Assembly (NCBI GenBank): GCA_963678675.1
Contig: OY783197.1
Coordinates: 14,295,813 to 14,359,812, forward strand
Length of the DNA stretch: 64,000 bases
Origin: Xiphydria camelus
Lineage: Eukaryota > Arthropoda > Insecta > Hymenoptera > Xiphydriidae
Reading direction: 5' to 3'
Below, piece by piece: positions 11,842 to 24,009 of this stretch. The first letter of the stretch is position 1. Every line of letters begins with the position of its first letter. Position numbers and translations under genes: made by a program. The notes beneath the pieces are model-generated. The model had not been told where the DNA came from. It saw only the letters and a list, made by a program, of their open reading frames with translations, and made no database searches.

Positions 11842-12058
11842 GTACACCCTCGAGCTCAGATTCTAATCATGGGGAATTTTCAAAATGTAATTATTAAACG
11901 TAACAGCCAATTAGCAATTAAATCTCATACTTTCATTAGCTAATGCGGCCTTTGCCCTGGCTAATGAAATCATGATAATTAATTATTCATTGGTTAGTAT
12001 ATTGAAATATGACATTTTGAAAATTCCCCATGATTGGAATCTGAGCTCGAGGGTGTAC
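11842..12058. mobile_element. Foldback MITE, 47-bp arms
   Basis: GTACACCCTCGAGCTCAGAT...GGGGAATTTTCAAAATGT (11842-11888) is inverted at about 12012-12058. The core has a secondary inverted pair around CATTAGCTAATGCGGCCTTTGCCC, which resembles the core of the element at 44117-44302, so the two may belong to one family. Confidence 0.8.
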
Positions 12059-12590
12059 ATTCTGAGCCACGTCATAGCCTATCCCCTCTCCTGCGACCGT
12101 GCTGAGTTAAAGAGTCGGTCTTTTCGTTATATAGGAGATTGCGGGCTAACCGATTTACCCTCAAAAGGCGCCCATAGAAGTTTCATTTTTAAAAAAAATT
12201 CTTTTTCAGTAAAATCAGGAAATACGTGTCGTCTAAAATGGTGAAAAACAAACAAAAATTTCATCGCATTTTTAAAAGTCATGTTTCTTTTGCTGCAATC
12301 CGTACGGTTTGTAAAAGAATGACCCATATATGTATTTCCATCATTTGCCTAGCTAAATACATCTCTGGACGCAGTCTCGATTAAATTGTCTCCTTTTCCG
12401 AGAGTGGTTACTTAACTGGAACTCTACTGTATTTCCGGAGTTCGCACTTCTCGCGCACATTTAGTAATTTCAAATAAATATATTATAAAAATTATTCATT
12501 TTTTAAAAGTCGTACCCATCATTATTTTTGTTCAAGATCTCATGAATTATAAAGTATAAAAGAAAAATATCAGAAGGTTATTCTCCCTCA
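12059..12590. other. No recognisable gene
   Basis: AT-rich sequence without an exon or element terminus that I can support. Confidence 0.35.
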
Positions 12591-12593
12591 TGA

Positions 12594-12748
12594 TTTATGA
12601 AATGTAGGTAAATGAGAGAGAGAATAAATATGTACCTATACGATTTTACGATCTGAAAACCAAAAGTAAGTATGTTTATGAAATGTCGGTAAATGAATAA
12701 ATATGTATGTACAATTTTTCGATCCGAAAACCAAAAGTAAGTAATATT
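12594..12748. repeat. Tandem duplication of about 70-84 bp
   Basis: TTTATGAAATGT.GGTAAATGA...AATAAATATGTA...CGATC.GAAAACCAAAAGTAAGTA occurs twice in a row, the first copy with an extra GAGAGAGA stretch. Confidence 0.75.
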
Positions 12749-13470
12749 CATACCTGTAATGACTATGACTGTAAAATAAAAAATTTTAATATAAAAGAAT
12801 TAAGGAAATTCAGGTAGAGCCATTTTCGCCCATATAAATAGTGCGAAGTCCCTTTAGACCAATTTCTTTAAAATTTTTCAGCCGTTTCTTCTGTTGTAAT
12901 TTCGAGCTTAACTTGAAAATTTGTTTCTCGACCTCTTAAAACTGTTATTTTGAGGATATCTATGTTCTATATTTTAAGTAAGACATTATGTGATACGAGA
13001 CATTTTATGATATAAAATATAAGGTCTTCAATATACTTTTTACTTCGGCATATGACATTGTACTTTGTTATAAATGATTTTCGACGATATCTGTACAGCT
13101 TAAGTGTATCAACTGTGGTTATTAAATATTAATGCCACATATCAATATCGGTTTAAGCGATCTCCAGCTAATGGCAATTATGAAAGCGATAAATTATAAC
13201 TGATCATAATCGATTATTCAAAAAAGATCATAATTTAATCACCTTTTGTAATGCTTTATCAACTGGAGGCCACTTATCATTGAGAAGACAATCCAATTCA
13301 TTATTATTCGCATTATGAAATATTTTTCCATTCATTTCTATTCTACTCACGTATGTTAAATGATTGCAATGAAATCCAGAAAGCATGCGAGTAATTGTGT
13401 ATTAATAAGATGAGTTCTTTAAAATATACTTAGAAAAGAATTATGAAACATAATGTGAAAATAAACTTAC
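12749..13470. other. Intronic sequence of the M1-like gene
   Basis: A short exon-like frame on the minus strand at about 13350-13245 (MNGKIFHNANNNELDC) is followed by a possible GTGATT donor, but it does not match M1 proteins and I do not call it. Nothing else recognised. Confidence 0.35.
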
Positions 13471-13800
13471 TTGAGAAGCATAAGGCCCCAACTATCAAAC
13501 CCTCTAATCATGGCAGAACTTGGAATGGCTATAATGTCTACCTTTGGTAACATGATCGAGCAATTAAAATAATCCTGTAGATAGTTGATTATAGAAACGA
13601 TTTTTTCAGGCATGTCTTTAAGGAGTCCTAGAAACTCTTTCCGAGACCACACTTTGACATCCAGTCTCTCTCCATTTATTATGTTCACCGCATTCATAGG
13701 ACTAATACTCTTGAAATCAGAGATTGCCAGAGCCAGTTGGTAGGTTGACATGTGCGGTGTTTCTTCAAAAGAGTCCCATAAGAGGTCGGGCTTTTCAGGA
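13471..13800 (-). CDS. M1 aminopeptidase-like exon, GAMEN motif degenerate
   Basis: This 330-nt exon has a TTCATTATTAG acceptor before 13800 and a GTAAGT donor after 13471. It encodes FEETPHMSTYQLALAISDF, matching the conserved MSTYLLAF..SDF of M1 enzymes, then DYFNCSIMLPKVDIIAIPS, matching DYF..PYPLPKLDLVAIP. The substrate-binding GAMENWGL follows in real enzymes; here it reads RGFDSWGL. The 5' phase (one base completing ATT) fits exon 14048-13893 and the 3' phase (two bases) fits exon 1958-1808. The open frame has no stop over the whole exon, which argues against long neutral decay. Membership of M1 is near certain; loss of peptidase activity is inferred. Confidence 0.85.
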
Positions 13801-13892
13801 CTAATAATGAAATAAATATATGCATGTGGATACAAATATTGAAGTGAAGGAGTATATGGTTATTCTTAAATAAGTTGTTATTTTCAACTTAC

Positions 13893-14048
13893 ATGGTCTT
13901 CCTACTTTGGACATTGGTGTTTGAGTGAGCAACCATATTCTTCGGTCGAAGAACATCAAGCTGGAAGGTAGCCTTGTAAAGTGGCTCATCAAAACAAGGA
14001 AACATTCGTCGTGCGTTGTTAAGACGAAAGGATGTGGCCACGAAGATG
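13893..14048 (-). CDS. M1 aminopeptidase-like exon, FPCFDEP block
   Basis: The exon encodes VATSFRLNNARRMFPCFDEP followed by YKATFQLDV, the conserved ATQFEPTDARRAFPCFDEP...KATF block of M1 aminopeptidases. The donor is GTAAGT after 13893, and the intron to 13800 is 92 bp. The 5' border is less certain: the acceptor used here is ATAAATTCAAG before 14048, which is a weak site. It sits about 31.7 kb downstream of the first visible exon, and the roughly 100 residues normally found between them are not located, so at least one exon is missed or lost. Confidence 0.8.
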
Positions 14049-14089
14049 CTTGAATTTATGAAAAACGGTTACTTGTAAATTATCTTATA

Positions 14090-14362
14090 CAGGGTGTCCC
14101 GTCATGTAATGTCGATACTGAATTTATGTGTTCCTGGGGTCAATCTGGACCGAAAAGTCTTAATATACAAAGGTCCCAAAAGCCACCATGCATGTGTTCC
14201 GTAACGACCATGAAATCCTTTTACGCTCCATAACAACGATTTCTCAAAGAGCACAGTTATGTATTGATCATCAAGGTGGTCACTTCGAACAATATGTGAG
14301 ATGATTGGATTTTATTTAAATTATTGTCTAATGAAAAATAACTTTGTTATAATGACGCCCTG
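14090..14362. mobile_element. MITE with CAGGGTGTC ends and TA target
   Basis: The left end CAGGGTGTC and the right end GACGCCCTG are inverted repeats with one mismatch, flanked by TA on both sides. Size and TA target fit a Tc1/mariner-type MITE. It lies just upstream of the FPCFDEP exon in the large intron. Confidence 0.65.
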
Positions 14363-15138
14363 TATAATATCACGATAAATGATAAATATCTCATGATAAA
14401 TATCAATATAGAAATAATATTAGTATCTAATAAGACTCAATAATCGTACTATTGACCACTAGGAATAGCTGTGGAAAATTAATAGTATTTCTCTTGATTT
14501 TTTTGTAGACTTTTGTTGTTTTTTTTGTAGACTAAAAGCAGAAAAATCATATGGGTCAAGTGGTGTAAAAACGAAACACTTTTTAAATCTTTTAGTCTTC
14601 ATAGCAAAGACTACTCCAAACGGCTCGCCAATTTTATGTAAGATGATAGCTTACATGTAGAATATTACATCCGTTATCACTTTTTACAAACTGCTTCAAA
14701 ATCTAAGTAAAAAAATGAAATACGTGTCTCAATTTTAACCCCGGTTTTGGGCTAAAACGAGACAGCACAGGCAAAAAACAAGACACGCCAGTTTTACGTA
14801 AATCAAACTACTTTAGGAGGGTAGGTTAAATGCGTGACACAGAAGGCTAAATATACAATGAACTGCAAATATTTTCAGTTTTTTATTTTGACAAATAACC
14901 AAAATATGGGGCTCTGAAATATTACATAATATATATTTTCCTTTTATTAACTGTTAAAACAAAATTTTTTTTCTTTGGTAAAATAACACATTCTGAAAAA
15001 AGTAGGTGTACCTTATTTATTTAACTTTATTTATAACATTATTTAACATTATATTTATCTAAATCAATGGTAAGTAAGAACTGTTTAGCAGTACGCCATG
15101 TTCCTCCCTGGACAGTTGTACAGAATATTTTTCTGGGA

Positions 15139-15834
15139 TCACTGGTTCCAAGAACTTGTTACCGTTACGTCGAAGGTATCTAACACATCGACGTCTTCCT
15201 CTCCTACTTCATCAATCTGTACCACATGGAGAACGTCCTTGCATTTACTAGCAAATTTCACCAAGATGTAGTCACCTTGTTTCATTGGTAACGGTTCATT
15301 TGCTTCGTTATTCTCGAAATCGCACCAGTCCTCTTCATCATTAACAATATCTTCTAAAGTAAGATTTTCAACGTCGCTTTCATCGTCTAGTTTAACGTCC
15401 TCGTAATCCTCACTATCAGGCTCACTTGGTTTCCTTATCTTCTTTGGCTTTTTCTTATTTCTTTCCCCAAGTTTCTTCTCATTTTTTATATTTTTTTTTC
15501 TCAATCTCACTTAAAAATTCGTTTGAGGTAAAACAGTGCCATCAATTTTCTTTCTTTTCTAAGTTGATGGGACTGTTCTTTTAATTCTTGACAGTAGGAG
15601 TGACTCAAATGAAAGACGTTCGCTGCTTGTATTACTGTGAGTTGAACACGATGGTGATGTTAATGGTTTTATGTCATTGGTCTCCATTGACGGTCCAGCA
15701 ACAGCAACAGATGTGTTATTTGTTTCCAGCGAGGGTAATAGTTCCGGTTCCACTTGTTCATTTACAACAATACTGGTCGGGTTTTCAGGATTGGGTTCTC
15801 CGTTCTGGTATCTCTTCATTTTTTCTGGGTCCAC
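15139..15834 (-). pseudogene. C-terminal remnant of a transposase, possibly Tigger/pogo-like
   Basis: Two minus-strand frames, 15834-15559 and 15510-15139, are separated by in-frame stops. The first is Ser/Thr/Pro-rich. The second has a basic stretch (KKPKKIRKPSE), an acidic block (DEEDWCDFENNE) and KQGDYILVKFASK, which recalls C-terminal ends of insect Tigger-type proteins. No DDE residues remain. It lies within the inverted repeats of 14553-16788, which supports a transposon origin; the family is a weak guess. Confidence 0.4.
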
Positions 15835-15907
15835 AATCTATGTGTATAGGATATTTATCTTTATTGCAAGGGTAAATTCCGGTATTAGCAAACGTAGATT
15901 TTACTAC

Positions 15908-16020
15908 TCGTTCGGAAATTAGTTCTTTCCGGAAAGGTGTGGGACTGCGAGCTCGTTAGTAGCCTGGATTCGCCGAAACAGACAGCTTGCCTCGTCATTA
16001 TGACCGATAATGGGATTAAT
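15908..16020 (+). repeat. Diverged dispersed repeat, copy 1
   Basis: CGTTCGGAAATTAG...CTTTCCGGAAAGGTGTGGGA...CCTGGATTCGCCGAAA matches 36995-37093 over about 100 bp at moderate identity. Function unknown. Confidence 0.55.
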
Positions 16021-16794
16021 TCGAAATTAATACTAGAACTACCGAATTGTCATATGTTATAAGACGATCGTTTTGGCGGGTGATTATCTCGTTCTACGTA
16101 GATTTTTTTCGTCCACACTGCTGTAGAACTTTTTTGTAGACCAAAATGTGCTCTAAAAAAAAGTGTTGTACCAATTTCGACAAAAACCATACGGGTTACG
16201 AAATAATCAAGGTTGAATGGAACTCTGAACAAGACACCAGTCAAATTGACTGCCTGCGGTAGTTTTAGTGTTAATGCTTCACTTATGTTAGATTGCAATG
16301 ATATCGAGCAGTATGAACCGTTGTGTCAAATTCCGTCCAGGGTGCGACGGAACACCGTGTTTCGTTTTTGACCTTGGCTTGTCTCGTTTTTCTGTTTTTC
16401 TGCCTTTTTTGTTGTTGTACGTCATACATGTGAACGCGATGATATATCACAACGAACTAAACACTCCTGAATGCAGCACAATATACCTCGTCGAATGCGA
16501 CTATCACCGAGCGCTTCCGACTTCGCATGAGCGCGCAACTAGTAAAGTTTAAACTCGCGGCATGAAAGTTTCACGTCTGCATTTCATCACGTTTCTCATT
16601 GCATTTTTTAAAACATTTATGCCGATGTTTTTGAACACTTTTCAATATGGGACAACACAATAATTACCTATATTAAACTCCAAGTCTTCAATTTTTAAAC
16701 TCAAACAAAATGTATTTTAATATTATTTGTAAGAGTGTCTCATTTTTACCCAAAATTTTGCTAGTCTCGTTTTTACACCACTTGACCCTACAGA

Positions 16795-18105
16795 AGAAGA
16801 AGGTAGAAATTAATTTTGGGAAAACCAAAATAATGGTATTTAGGAGGGGGGGAAGAAAGAAGAAAGAAGAAACGTGGGAAATTATGGGAAGAGAGGTGGA
16901 AGTAGTAGGAAGCTTCAAATAGTTAGGGTTCTGGTTCACATCAAGGAATTCATATATTATAGTTTGCATATCAAGAAGATGGCGGGGAAAGCACAAAAGG
17001 CGGTGAACATGGCCTGGGGTATCTTTAGGAGGGCAAAGATAGGGGGGCTGAAGAAGAGGATGTATTTGATAGATACGCTGGCCAAAACGGGGTGTCTGTA
17101 TGGAGTTGAAATTTGGGGATTAAGAAGGCAGGAAGAGATCGAGAGGGTATAAAGCAGATTCGTAAAACTGGCGACAGGACTGAGCCGGAATACACCCGGG
17201 TACATCTGGAGACTAGAGACAGGGAGAAGAAGTTTGGAACTGGAAACAAGAAGAAGGGCTTGAGCGTATGTGCTTGAGATTCTGGATATGAGGGAAGACA
17301 GATGGCCGAAAATATGCCTAAAGGAAGAACTAAGGGCGTTGAGGAACGGGAATCCATCAAGATGGGGCAGGGAGGTGGAAAGCTCCTTCAAGGAAACTGG
17401 GGATGGGGAAACGCTAGGCATGATACAAAACGGGAGGGAAAGGGAGGAGATAAGGAAAAAAATGGAAGAGGGAATGAGAATAAAGAGAGAACAAGAGATA
17501 CACAGAAGGTTTGGGCAGGAGTAGATAGATCGGGGTATTGCAAACTGTTCAAGGAATGAAAAGAAGGGTTTATGGGAGAGGGATACTGGGAGGATAGAGA
17601 AGTGAGAGAGGAGGATAAAGAGCAGTGGGCCAGATTGAGGTGCGGGAATTTGGGAAAGGAGGGGAAAAAGGGGTTCAAGAGCAAAGAATGTAGGGTATGC
17701 GCGGAAAAGGACGAGACATTAGACCATATATGGGTCTGTGAAAAAGCAAGGGAAAAGGTAGACAAGAATTGGGTAGAAGAAATGGATAAATGGGTAGGGA
17801 GCGAGGTAGATGGGGGGGCTGATTCGGAGACTGATGGAGTGCCTAAAAGGGAAGGTGGAGAAGGCAGTGTGTAGGTATTCCAGGGAATTCGAAAGGCTAA
17901 GCAGAGAGGGATCGAGAGCGGATCCCCCAACCCCCCAAGAATTAGAATAAAGACTAAGTTTAAGGATTAAGTTTAGGATTAGGTTTAGAAAGCGCATGAT
18001 AGTTTTTAAAGTGGCGCGAGGTGGGAAGCGCATTCTGTACAAGGTTGTGTACTATTACCATACGGAAGTAAAACTATTCTTACTACTACTACTACTACTA
18101 CTACT
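16795..18105 (+). mobile_element. 5'-truncated non-LTR retrotransposon, (TAC)n tail
   Basis: The plus strand carries the decayed 3' part of a reverse transcriptase ORF. It shows INFGKTKIMVFRRGGRKKK, a frame continuing to CLYGVEIWGLRR, and a terminal RLRCGN...KECRVCAEKDETLDHIWVCE block typical of insect LINE ORF2 C-termini. Several stops and shifts interrupt it. The 3' UTR ends in about eight TAC repeats at 18081-18105. Its 5' end abuts the right end of the 14553-16788 element. Confidence 0.75.
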
Positions 18106-18272
18106 GCAAGTGCGACGTTGTATCTTCGCTCCGCTTTTGCTGGAAGTTTAAACGAATATAAACGGTTTTGCTGTGAGCCGCCTCGTTATAAGCGGGATGC
18201 GGGTGCTTTAAAGAACGGAATAAGATATAAAATGGAGAGGAGAACGGCGGAGAAGGCGTGAAAATAGTTATT

Positions 18273-18720
18273 AAACGTGGGCATAACCTGAAAAGCGGTG
18301 GCGTCACGACGTCTTGCTCTGCGCTCGGAATATCGAACTCTAAAAATCTGACCGGCATAAGGAAATACGAGACAAATAGATCGCGAGGGCTCGATTGGCT
18401 GAACGGAGTAACTACGAGTGATAAAAATTAACTAGAAGCTGTAAAATTAAGTGAGGGTGAAATACATTAGGAACACGTGGCAAAGGCGTTAGAATAGATA
18501 AAACGTGAACATAACCTGAAAAGCGGTGACGCCACGAGGTCTCGCTCTGCGCTCGAAATATCGAACTCTAAAAATCTGACCGGCATAAGGAAATACGAGA
18601 CAAATAGATTGCGAGTGCTCGATTGGATGACGGAGCATTTACAAGGAATAAAACCTAACTAGAAGCTGAAAAACTAAGTGAGGATGAAAGAACCTAGGAA
18701 CACGTGGCAAGAGTAGCACG
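18273..18720 (+). promoter_or_regulatory. Tandem 5'-UTR monomers of the LINE at 18.3-25.8 kb
   Basis: Two head-to-tail units of about 228 bp begin at 18273 and 18501, each starting AAACGTG..CATAACCTGAAAAGCGG and ending GGAACACGTGGCAA. They lie directly upstream of the LINE ORF1. By analogy with repeated promoter monomers of some LINEs they may carry the internal promoter, which is inference. Confidence 0.6.
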
Positions 18721-18804
18721 AAGGGAAATCGTATGGAAACACAAAAGACGGGAATTTGTATGCACTACCGTACGCTACAGTAGGAGATACAGGGCAGTCT
18801 GAAA

Positions 18805-19902
18805 ATGAGTAAGATAGGAGATTGTTGTGGGGAATTACTGCCGAGAGACGGCAACTTCGTGAAATGTGGAAAATGCAGACTCGCGCTCGACACTACGAGT
18901 GTAGTGGATTAACGGAAAGTACGTGGAAAAAAATGTCCTCTAGGAGGAGAGAGGAGTGGAGCTGCGTAACATGCAGGGGAAAGATTACAGAAAAAGAACG
19001 TACGCTCTCGGAAGGGAACGAAGAGAAAAACCAAGTAAACGACTCGCAGGTAACCAAGGAGTTCCTCGTAGAAAAGTTCAAGGAGGTACAGGATAATATA
19101 TCGAGGGAAATGAGGGAGATAAGACGGGAAGTCGGGGACGTGAAAAAAACGGTAGAATATCTCGCCGAAGAATATGATACCATAAAGAACGAAGTAGAAG
19201 AAATAAAAAAGGTGTACAACGGAATCAATAAGGCGATAAAAATTGTCAAAAACGCAGTAGAGGAAAGAAAAGGTGAAACTACAGAAAACAGGCAAGAAAT
19301 TCAGGAACTCGACAGGCAAAAAAGGATGTACAATGTAGAGATTCATGGAATAACAGGAGAAGAAATTGGGGATATATAAGGAAGCTGGCAATGAAGATAA
19401 TGGAGAAACTAGGAGTGCAGCGGGCGGAAGAAAAGATAGACACGACATACACACACACAGAATACAGAGAGGACCAGCAAAGGATGGATATATAGTAATT
19501 CGTTTCAGCACGATAGAAACAGCTGAGTATATCGTCAAAAGAGGGAAGGAACTGAAACTCACCCTGCAGGATATAGGGCTTGGTGGAGGAAGAAGAATAT
19601 ATATAGACGAAAATTTATCTGCTGCAAACCGTACTTTGCTATGGAGGGTGAAAAAATATGCAAAAGAACAGCAAGTAAAATTTGTATGGGTAAAGCATGG
19701 GAAGATATTTATGAGAAGAAAGGAAAATACGCAAATACTGCGAATTCGAGAAGAAGAGGACTTAACGAAACTAAAGCTGTACCGAAGAGGAGAAGAGAGG
19801 GAAGAGAAAGCGGCCGAAACGGAGGATCGAGAGGCACTTTCAGCAAGGGGAACGGGGAAAGGACGAGAGCAGAAGGAAGAAGAGAGCGGAAGCGAAGAAT
19901 GA
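18805..19902 (+). pseudogene. LINE ORF1: PHD-like finger, coiled coil, RNA-binding region
   Basis: The start MSKIGDCCGELLPRDGNFVK at 18805 opens a PHD-like cysteine array (CC...CGKC...YECSGLTESTW...WSCVTC) that is split by a frameshift near 18885. A long charged coiled coil follows (about 19050-19330). A second break at 19376 separates the C-terminal part, which contains VIRFSTIETAEYIVKRGKEL, RRIYIDENLSAANRTLLW and FVWVKHGKIFMRR, a block seen in ORF1 proteins of insect LINEs. It would bind the element RNA. Two frameshifts make it a pseudogene here. Confidence 0.7.
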
Positions 19903-20099
19903 ATACAAAGGGAGAGAATAAAATATAGGTTAGTTCGTACGTTTTTAGGTTAAGTTAGAATAGGGAAAAATAAAGGGGTGGAAAATAAGAAGGAACAACA
20001 GCAATGGAAATACAAAAGGAAGTAGAAGATGAGATAAAGGAGAATAAGAGGGAAATTTCAAGGTATATGCGAATCTAGAGGACTGGAAAGAAGATAGAA

Positions 20100-20560
20100 T
20101 CACTAGTAGGGGAGCGTAAATATCTGTCACGTAAATATAAGATCTTTGAGAAAAGGTTTTGGAGAATTAGAACTGTATGTGGAGAAATATGAGATGGACG
20201 TAATGATCTGCACGGAGATAAACATAACAGCAAAGGGAGTAATTTTATATAACATAAAGGGATACAACGTTTTTGCGTATACTAGAGAAGAAAAAAGGGG
20301 GGGAGGTATACTGATGTATATCAAGAAAGAGTTACTATATGAAATAGAAGGGAACAATTTTAAATCATTTGAGGGAATACTGGGAAAGCTGACAATGAGA
20401 AATCAGGAAACGATATACATATTAGCTATATCTACAGGCCGCCGGATAGGAACATTGGAGAATTTCTACTGGAGATAAAAGAAGTCATGAAGAGTGTATC
20501 TGGAAAAGAAAATTTTGTATACGTAGGAGATATTAATATAAATCTGAACAAGAGAGAAGG
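20100..20560 (+). pseudogene. LINE ORF2 endonuclease segment, broken
   Basis: The frame 20146-20478 encodes RKGFGELELYVEKYEMDVMI, CTEINI, ILYNIKGYNVFAYTRE and KRGGGILMYIKKEL, the start of an APE-type endonuclease. The frame then shifts: FVYVGDININ, the conserved GDFN block, is in another frame, and SDHYM appears at the start of the next long ORF. The endonuclease is therefore present but fragmented. Confidence 0.7.
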
Positions 20561-20565
20561 ATGCA

Positions 20566-22210
20566 ATGACAGGGAAATATATGGATATTCTGTATGGAAA
20601 TAGAATGGAAAACGAAATATGGGACAATACAAGAGAGGCAGTATTGGAAGGAAGGTTGATCGAATCTCTCATTGATCACATCTTTAGTAGGTTAGCAAAT
20701 AAGTATAATAAAAGCTCAGGAGTGATAAAATTAGTAATATCGGACCATTACATGATAACTTTAGCAATTACAGGAAATAGCAAAGAAGCTGGGGAGTATA
20801 GGAAAGCGGACAGAAGAATTAATAATGCGAAAGTTAAAAAAGAATTGCATAGAACACAGTGGGAACCAGATAAGGGCGAACTTAACGCAAGGGAAATGTA
20901 TCTACAGATACTAGAAAAATTTACGGGAATATACGATAAATGTAGTAGAGAAGTGGGAAATAGCAGAGGTAACGTAAGAGAGAGAGGTAGAGCAGGTCAG
21001 AAACCGTGGATGAACATGCAATTGATTAATTTATGTAAGGAGAGAGATAAAAAATTTCGTAGATGGAAGAACAATACCACAAACGCAGGATATAAAGACC
21101 AATACAGGAATAGTAGGAATGAGATTAACAGGATTATTAGAAACGCCAAAGATAAATATTATAGAAAAAAATTTGAGTCGTCATATAGAGATAGTAGAAA
21201 AACTTGGCAGCAGGTAAATGAACTAACTGGGAAGAAAGAGACTAACTCAATAGACAAGATAATAGAGAGATATATGAAAAAGGATGGAAATGATAAAGAA
21301 ATAGCGGACGGGTTTGCAAGGATTTTTGTTAAATCGGTAAAGGATCTAGAACATAAATGTAATATAACAATGTATGAGAAGGAAAGCGTAAATTGTACTG
21401 ATGCTTGGATGTACGTGCCTAAAATGAATAAGAGAAAGATGGATCAAATGATCGAGAAACTAAATGAAAGAAAAGCAACTGGTGGGGATGGAATAAGAAT
21501 CATGGATGTTAAAGAAATAGGAAAAAAGATAAGTGGAAAAATATTAAATATGTTTAACAGTAGTTTAGAAATGGGAAGGTACCCTGAAGAATTGAAGGTC
21601 AGCATGGTCAGACCAATCTACAAAGGTGGTGACCATTCTGACCTCCAAAATTACAGGCCAATAGCAATAATGTCGGTGATAGGGAAGCTAATGGAATCAT
21701 GTATGGCAAGGAGTTTAAAGAAATTCCTGAGAGAAAACAACATAATACACGAATCGCAGTACGGATTTCAAAAGGGAAAGTCAACCTCAAGCCTTTTAGG
21801 AGATGTAGCGGAATATGTAAATAGTGAATTACATGGAGGGAAAAGGTGTGCGGTAATCTTCATTGATTTTAGGAAGGCGTTTGATACCATAAGACATGAA
21901 AAATTAATAGAGGAAATGAGAGATATTTGAATAAAACACAAAGCATTAGAATGGTTTAAAGGATACTTGGAAAATAGGAAAATAAAAGTCAGAATCAATG
22001 CAGCTTACAGTAGCGAAGAGAGGATGGAAGGAGTAGGATGTCCGCAGGGCTCAGACATATCGCCTAGTTTGTTCATTATCATGCTAAACAGTATCTTTAA
22101 GGTTCCATTATTTTGTAAAATATTTGCGTATGCAGACGACGTTATAATGATAGCAAATCATATAAATGTAGAAGAAGCGGTGGAAATGCTCCAATACGAC
22201 CTAGACGGCG
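20566..22210 (+). pseudogene. LINE ORF2 reverse transcriptase, 5' part
   Basis: A 454-residue frame continues the endonuclease C-terminus (SDHYMITLAI) and enters the reverse transcriptase: KATGGDGIRIMD, SMVRPIYKGGD...QNYRPIAIMSVIGKLM, SQYGFQKGKST and motif A FIDFRKAFDTI. After a TGA at 21928-21930 the same reading continues with motif B GCPQGSDISPSLFIIML and motif C FAYADDVIMIA. At 22211 the ORF is cut by a CACAGTG-ended element. The rest resumes at 24775. The YADD box and domain layout suggest the Jockey/CR1 group, not firmly. Confidence 0.85.
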
Positions 22211-23755
22211 CACAGTGGGGCCAAATGCAGGAAAAGCTGGCCAAAATTCAAAAATTAAAAATTGCATAAATATAATTATGTTTATTGGAAGTTGTACTTT
22301 AGAGTTTCCTGCATTATATGCAGTAAATAAAAGGGCGGGGAAAGCGCGTCACTCTTTGTTAAACTTATCGAAAGTTGTATAATTTATAGGCTCCTCGTCG
22401 CAGTAAGTTTTGACTGCAAAGAAAGTGGCTGTTAAAAAAGATTATAATTAGTAGTAGTAGTAGTAAGTAATTAATTTTGTAACGGAGGCTTTGCCCAAAG
22501 TTTCTATAATTTCATATTGCAAATTGGAAAGTCGGAACATGTACAACAAGTGGTTAAATATTGAGTAAAAGTGTCACATATCGTTATAAATATATAGGAT
22601 GAAAGTTAGGTTCCAAGCCCCGCCAAGCTAAAGTGTTAACGTATTTTGGTACTAAATGAGTTGCATTTTGAGAATGTTCAAGGAAAGTCTGCGCATATTT
22701 GCGCCAATTGAAAATATTAATTATTAAAGATTAAATAGGGACTCTAGTGTGATATCTTAGAAATGAAGGCGATTTTCGGGAATTTTTTACAAGAAACATC
22801 TGCAATGAATTATTGCGAAGTTTTATAGTTATTTTTATCTAACATTGGTAAACAAATTGACCATTATTTATTTAACAATTTGTCGACAACAAGTACGACT
22901 TACGCTGGTTAAGTTCAAATGAGAGGATTAACGTTGTTTTTACACTTTCCTTCAACATATATTGAAATGATAATATGCCAGACTACTTTTCAATGTTAAA
23001 TTAAACTACCTAAGAAGTTGGACATGGATTTATTACAGACGTTTCTTGAAAAGAATTTCCAAAAATTACTTTGATTTCTAATCGAATCAGAATATCTCCT
23101 TTGTATGTACTATGTGGGAAGAAGACTTGTAAATTTTATTTTTTAACTAATGTTATTTCGACAAAAGATAGTCGGAATTGTAAATATCGGTTCTTACCGC
23201 TCAGTATCATCTCGATCCAAACATCTTAGATCACCAAATGTTATACCTCGGGTCGGTAATACAACGAATAAGAAATGTAATCAATTTACTGAAATATGGT
23301 TATATAAATAATTATAAATAATAACTACAATGGTATAAATAATTATAAACACAAAACATTAGAAAAATACAAAAAGGAAATAGGTACATAACATAACAGA
23401 AATCCTCTATAACAAAATACTCCCATAGTTTTAACCCGTTCTAACATGATTATTTTACATTATAACTGCTAAACTGGATATTAAACTATAATGTCGACCC
23501 GCAACATGCAGTTTCGCTTATAGTGTGTGATTGTGGAAGCTTACATACAATATCATTGCGTAAAAAAAAGTAAGTTTCCGTTGCATCGTTAATAAATTTG
23601 TTAGATTCTGAAATTATTCGTAAAGTTCTGATCCTAACTAAATGAGTAATGTTTAACTTTATGTATTATATATTCTTCTATTATATAAAATAGTTTTCGA
23701 ATAAATGCGTGGACAGAAACCCCGATGCCCTCTGGATCGGATGCGCGAAGCACTG

Positions 23756-23905
23756 ACAGAGGTTATGGGAGAAAGAGGAGGAGAAAGAGATGACGACTGG
23801 ATGAGGAGGAGGATTGATGGAGGAAGAGGAGGAGGAGGAGGAGGAGGAGGAGGAAAGGGAGGTGATGGTGGTGGAAAAGGATTGGCGGAGGAGGAGGAGG
23901 TTGCC
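23756..23905 (+). repeat. (GGA)n-type purine-rich simple repeat
   Basis: A GGA/GAG-rich tract with interruptions lies within the Transib-like element. The 82-residue frame at 23705-23953 reflects this tract and I do not regard it as a gene. Confidence 0.8.
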
Positions 23906-24009
23906 CCTCCGGGGGTTAGGGAGCGAAGCTCCCAGGCGAGCGGAGCCCCCTAGTTCTTTATAAATTAATAATTTCTAATAAAAAGTGTTTTTTTTTACCA
24001 TTAGATTTC

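Larger units (their letters stand above)
14553..16788. mobile_element. 2.2 kb decayed DNA transposon
   Basis: GGGTCAAGTGGTGTAAAAACGA at 14553 is inverted at about 16767-16788 (TCGTTTTTACACCACTTGACCC). Only a C-terminal protein remnant is left (see 15139-15834). The right end abuts a LINE fragment. No target duplication assigned. Confidence 0.6.

Noticed and set aside
13245..13350. Small minus-strand exon-like frame between M1 exons
   Set aside because: Its peptide does not match any M1 block expected at that position, and the exons on either side join in phase without it.
16957..17930. Long minus-strand frames of 154 and 180 residues
   Set aside because: They are antisense to the decayed LINE ORF2 and contain no recognisable motif.
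23705..23953. 82-residue Gly-rich frame
   Set aside because: Low-complexity (GGA)n sequence inside a non-autonomous element.
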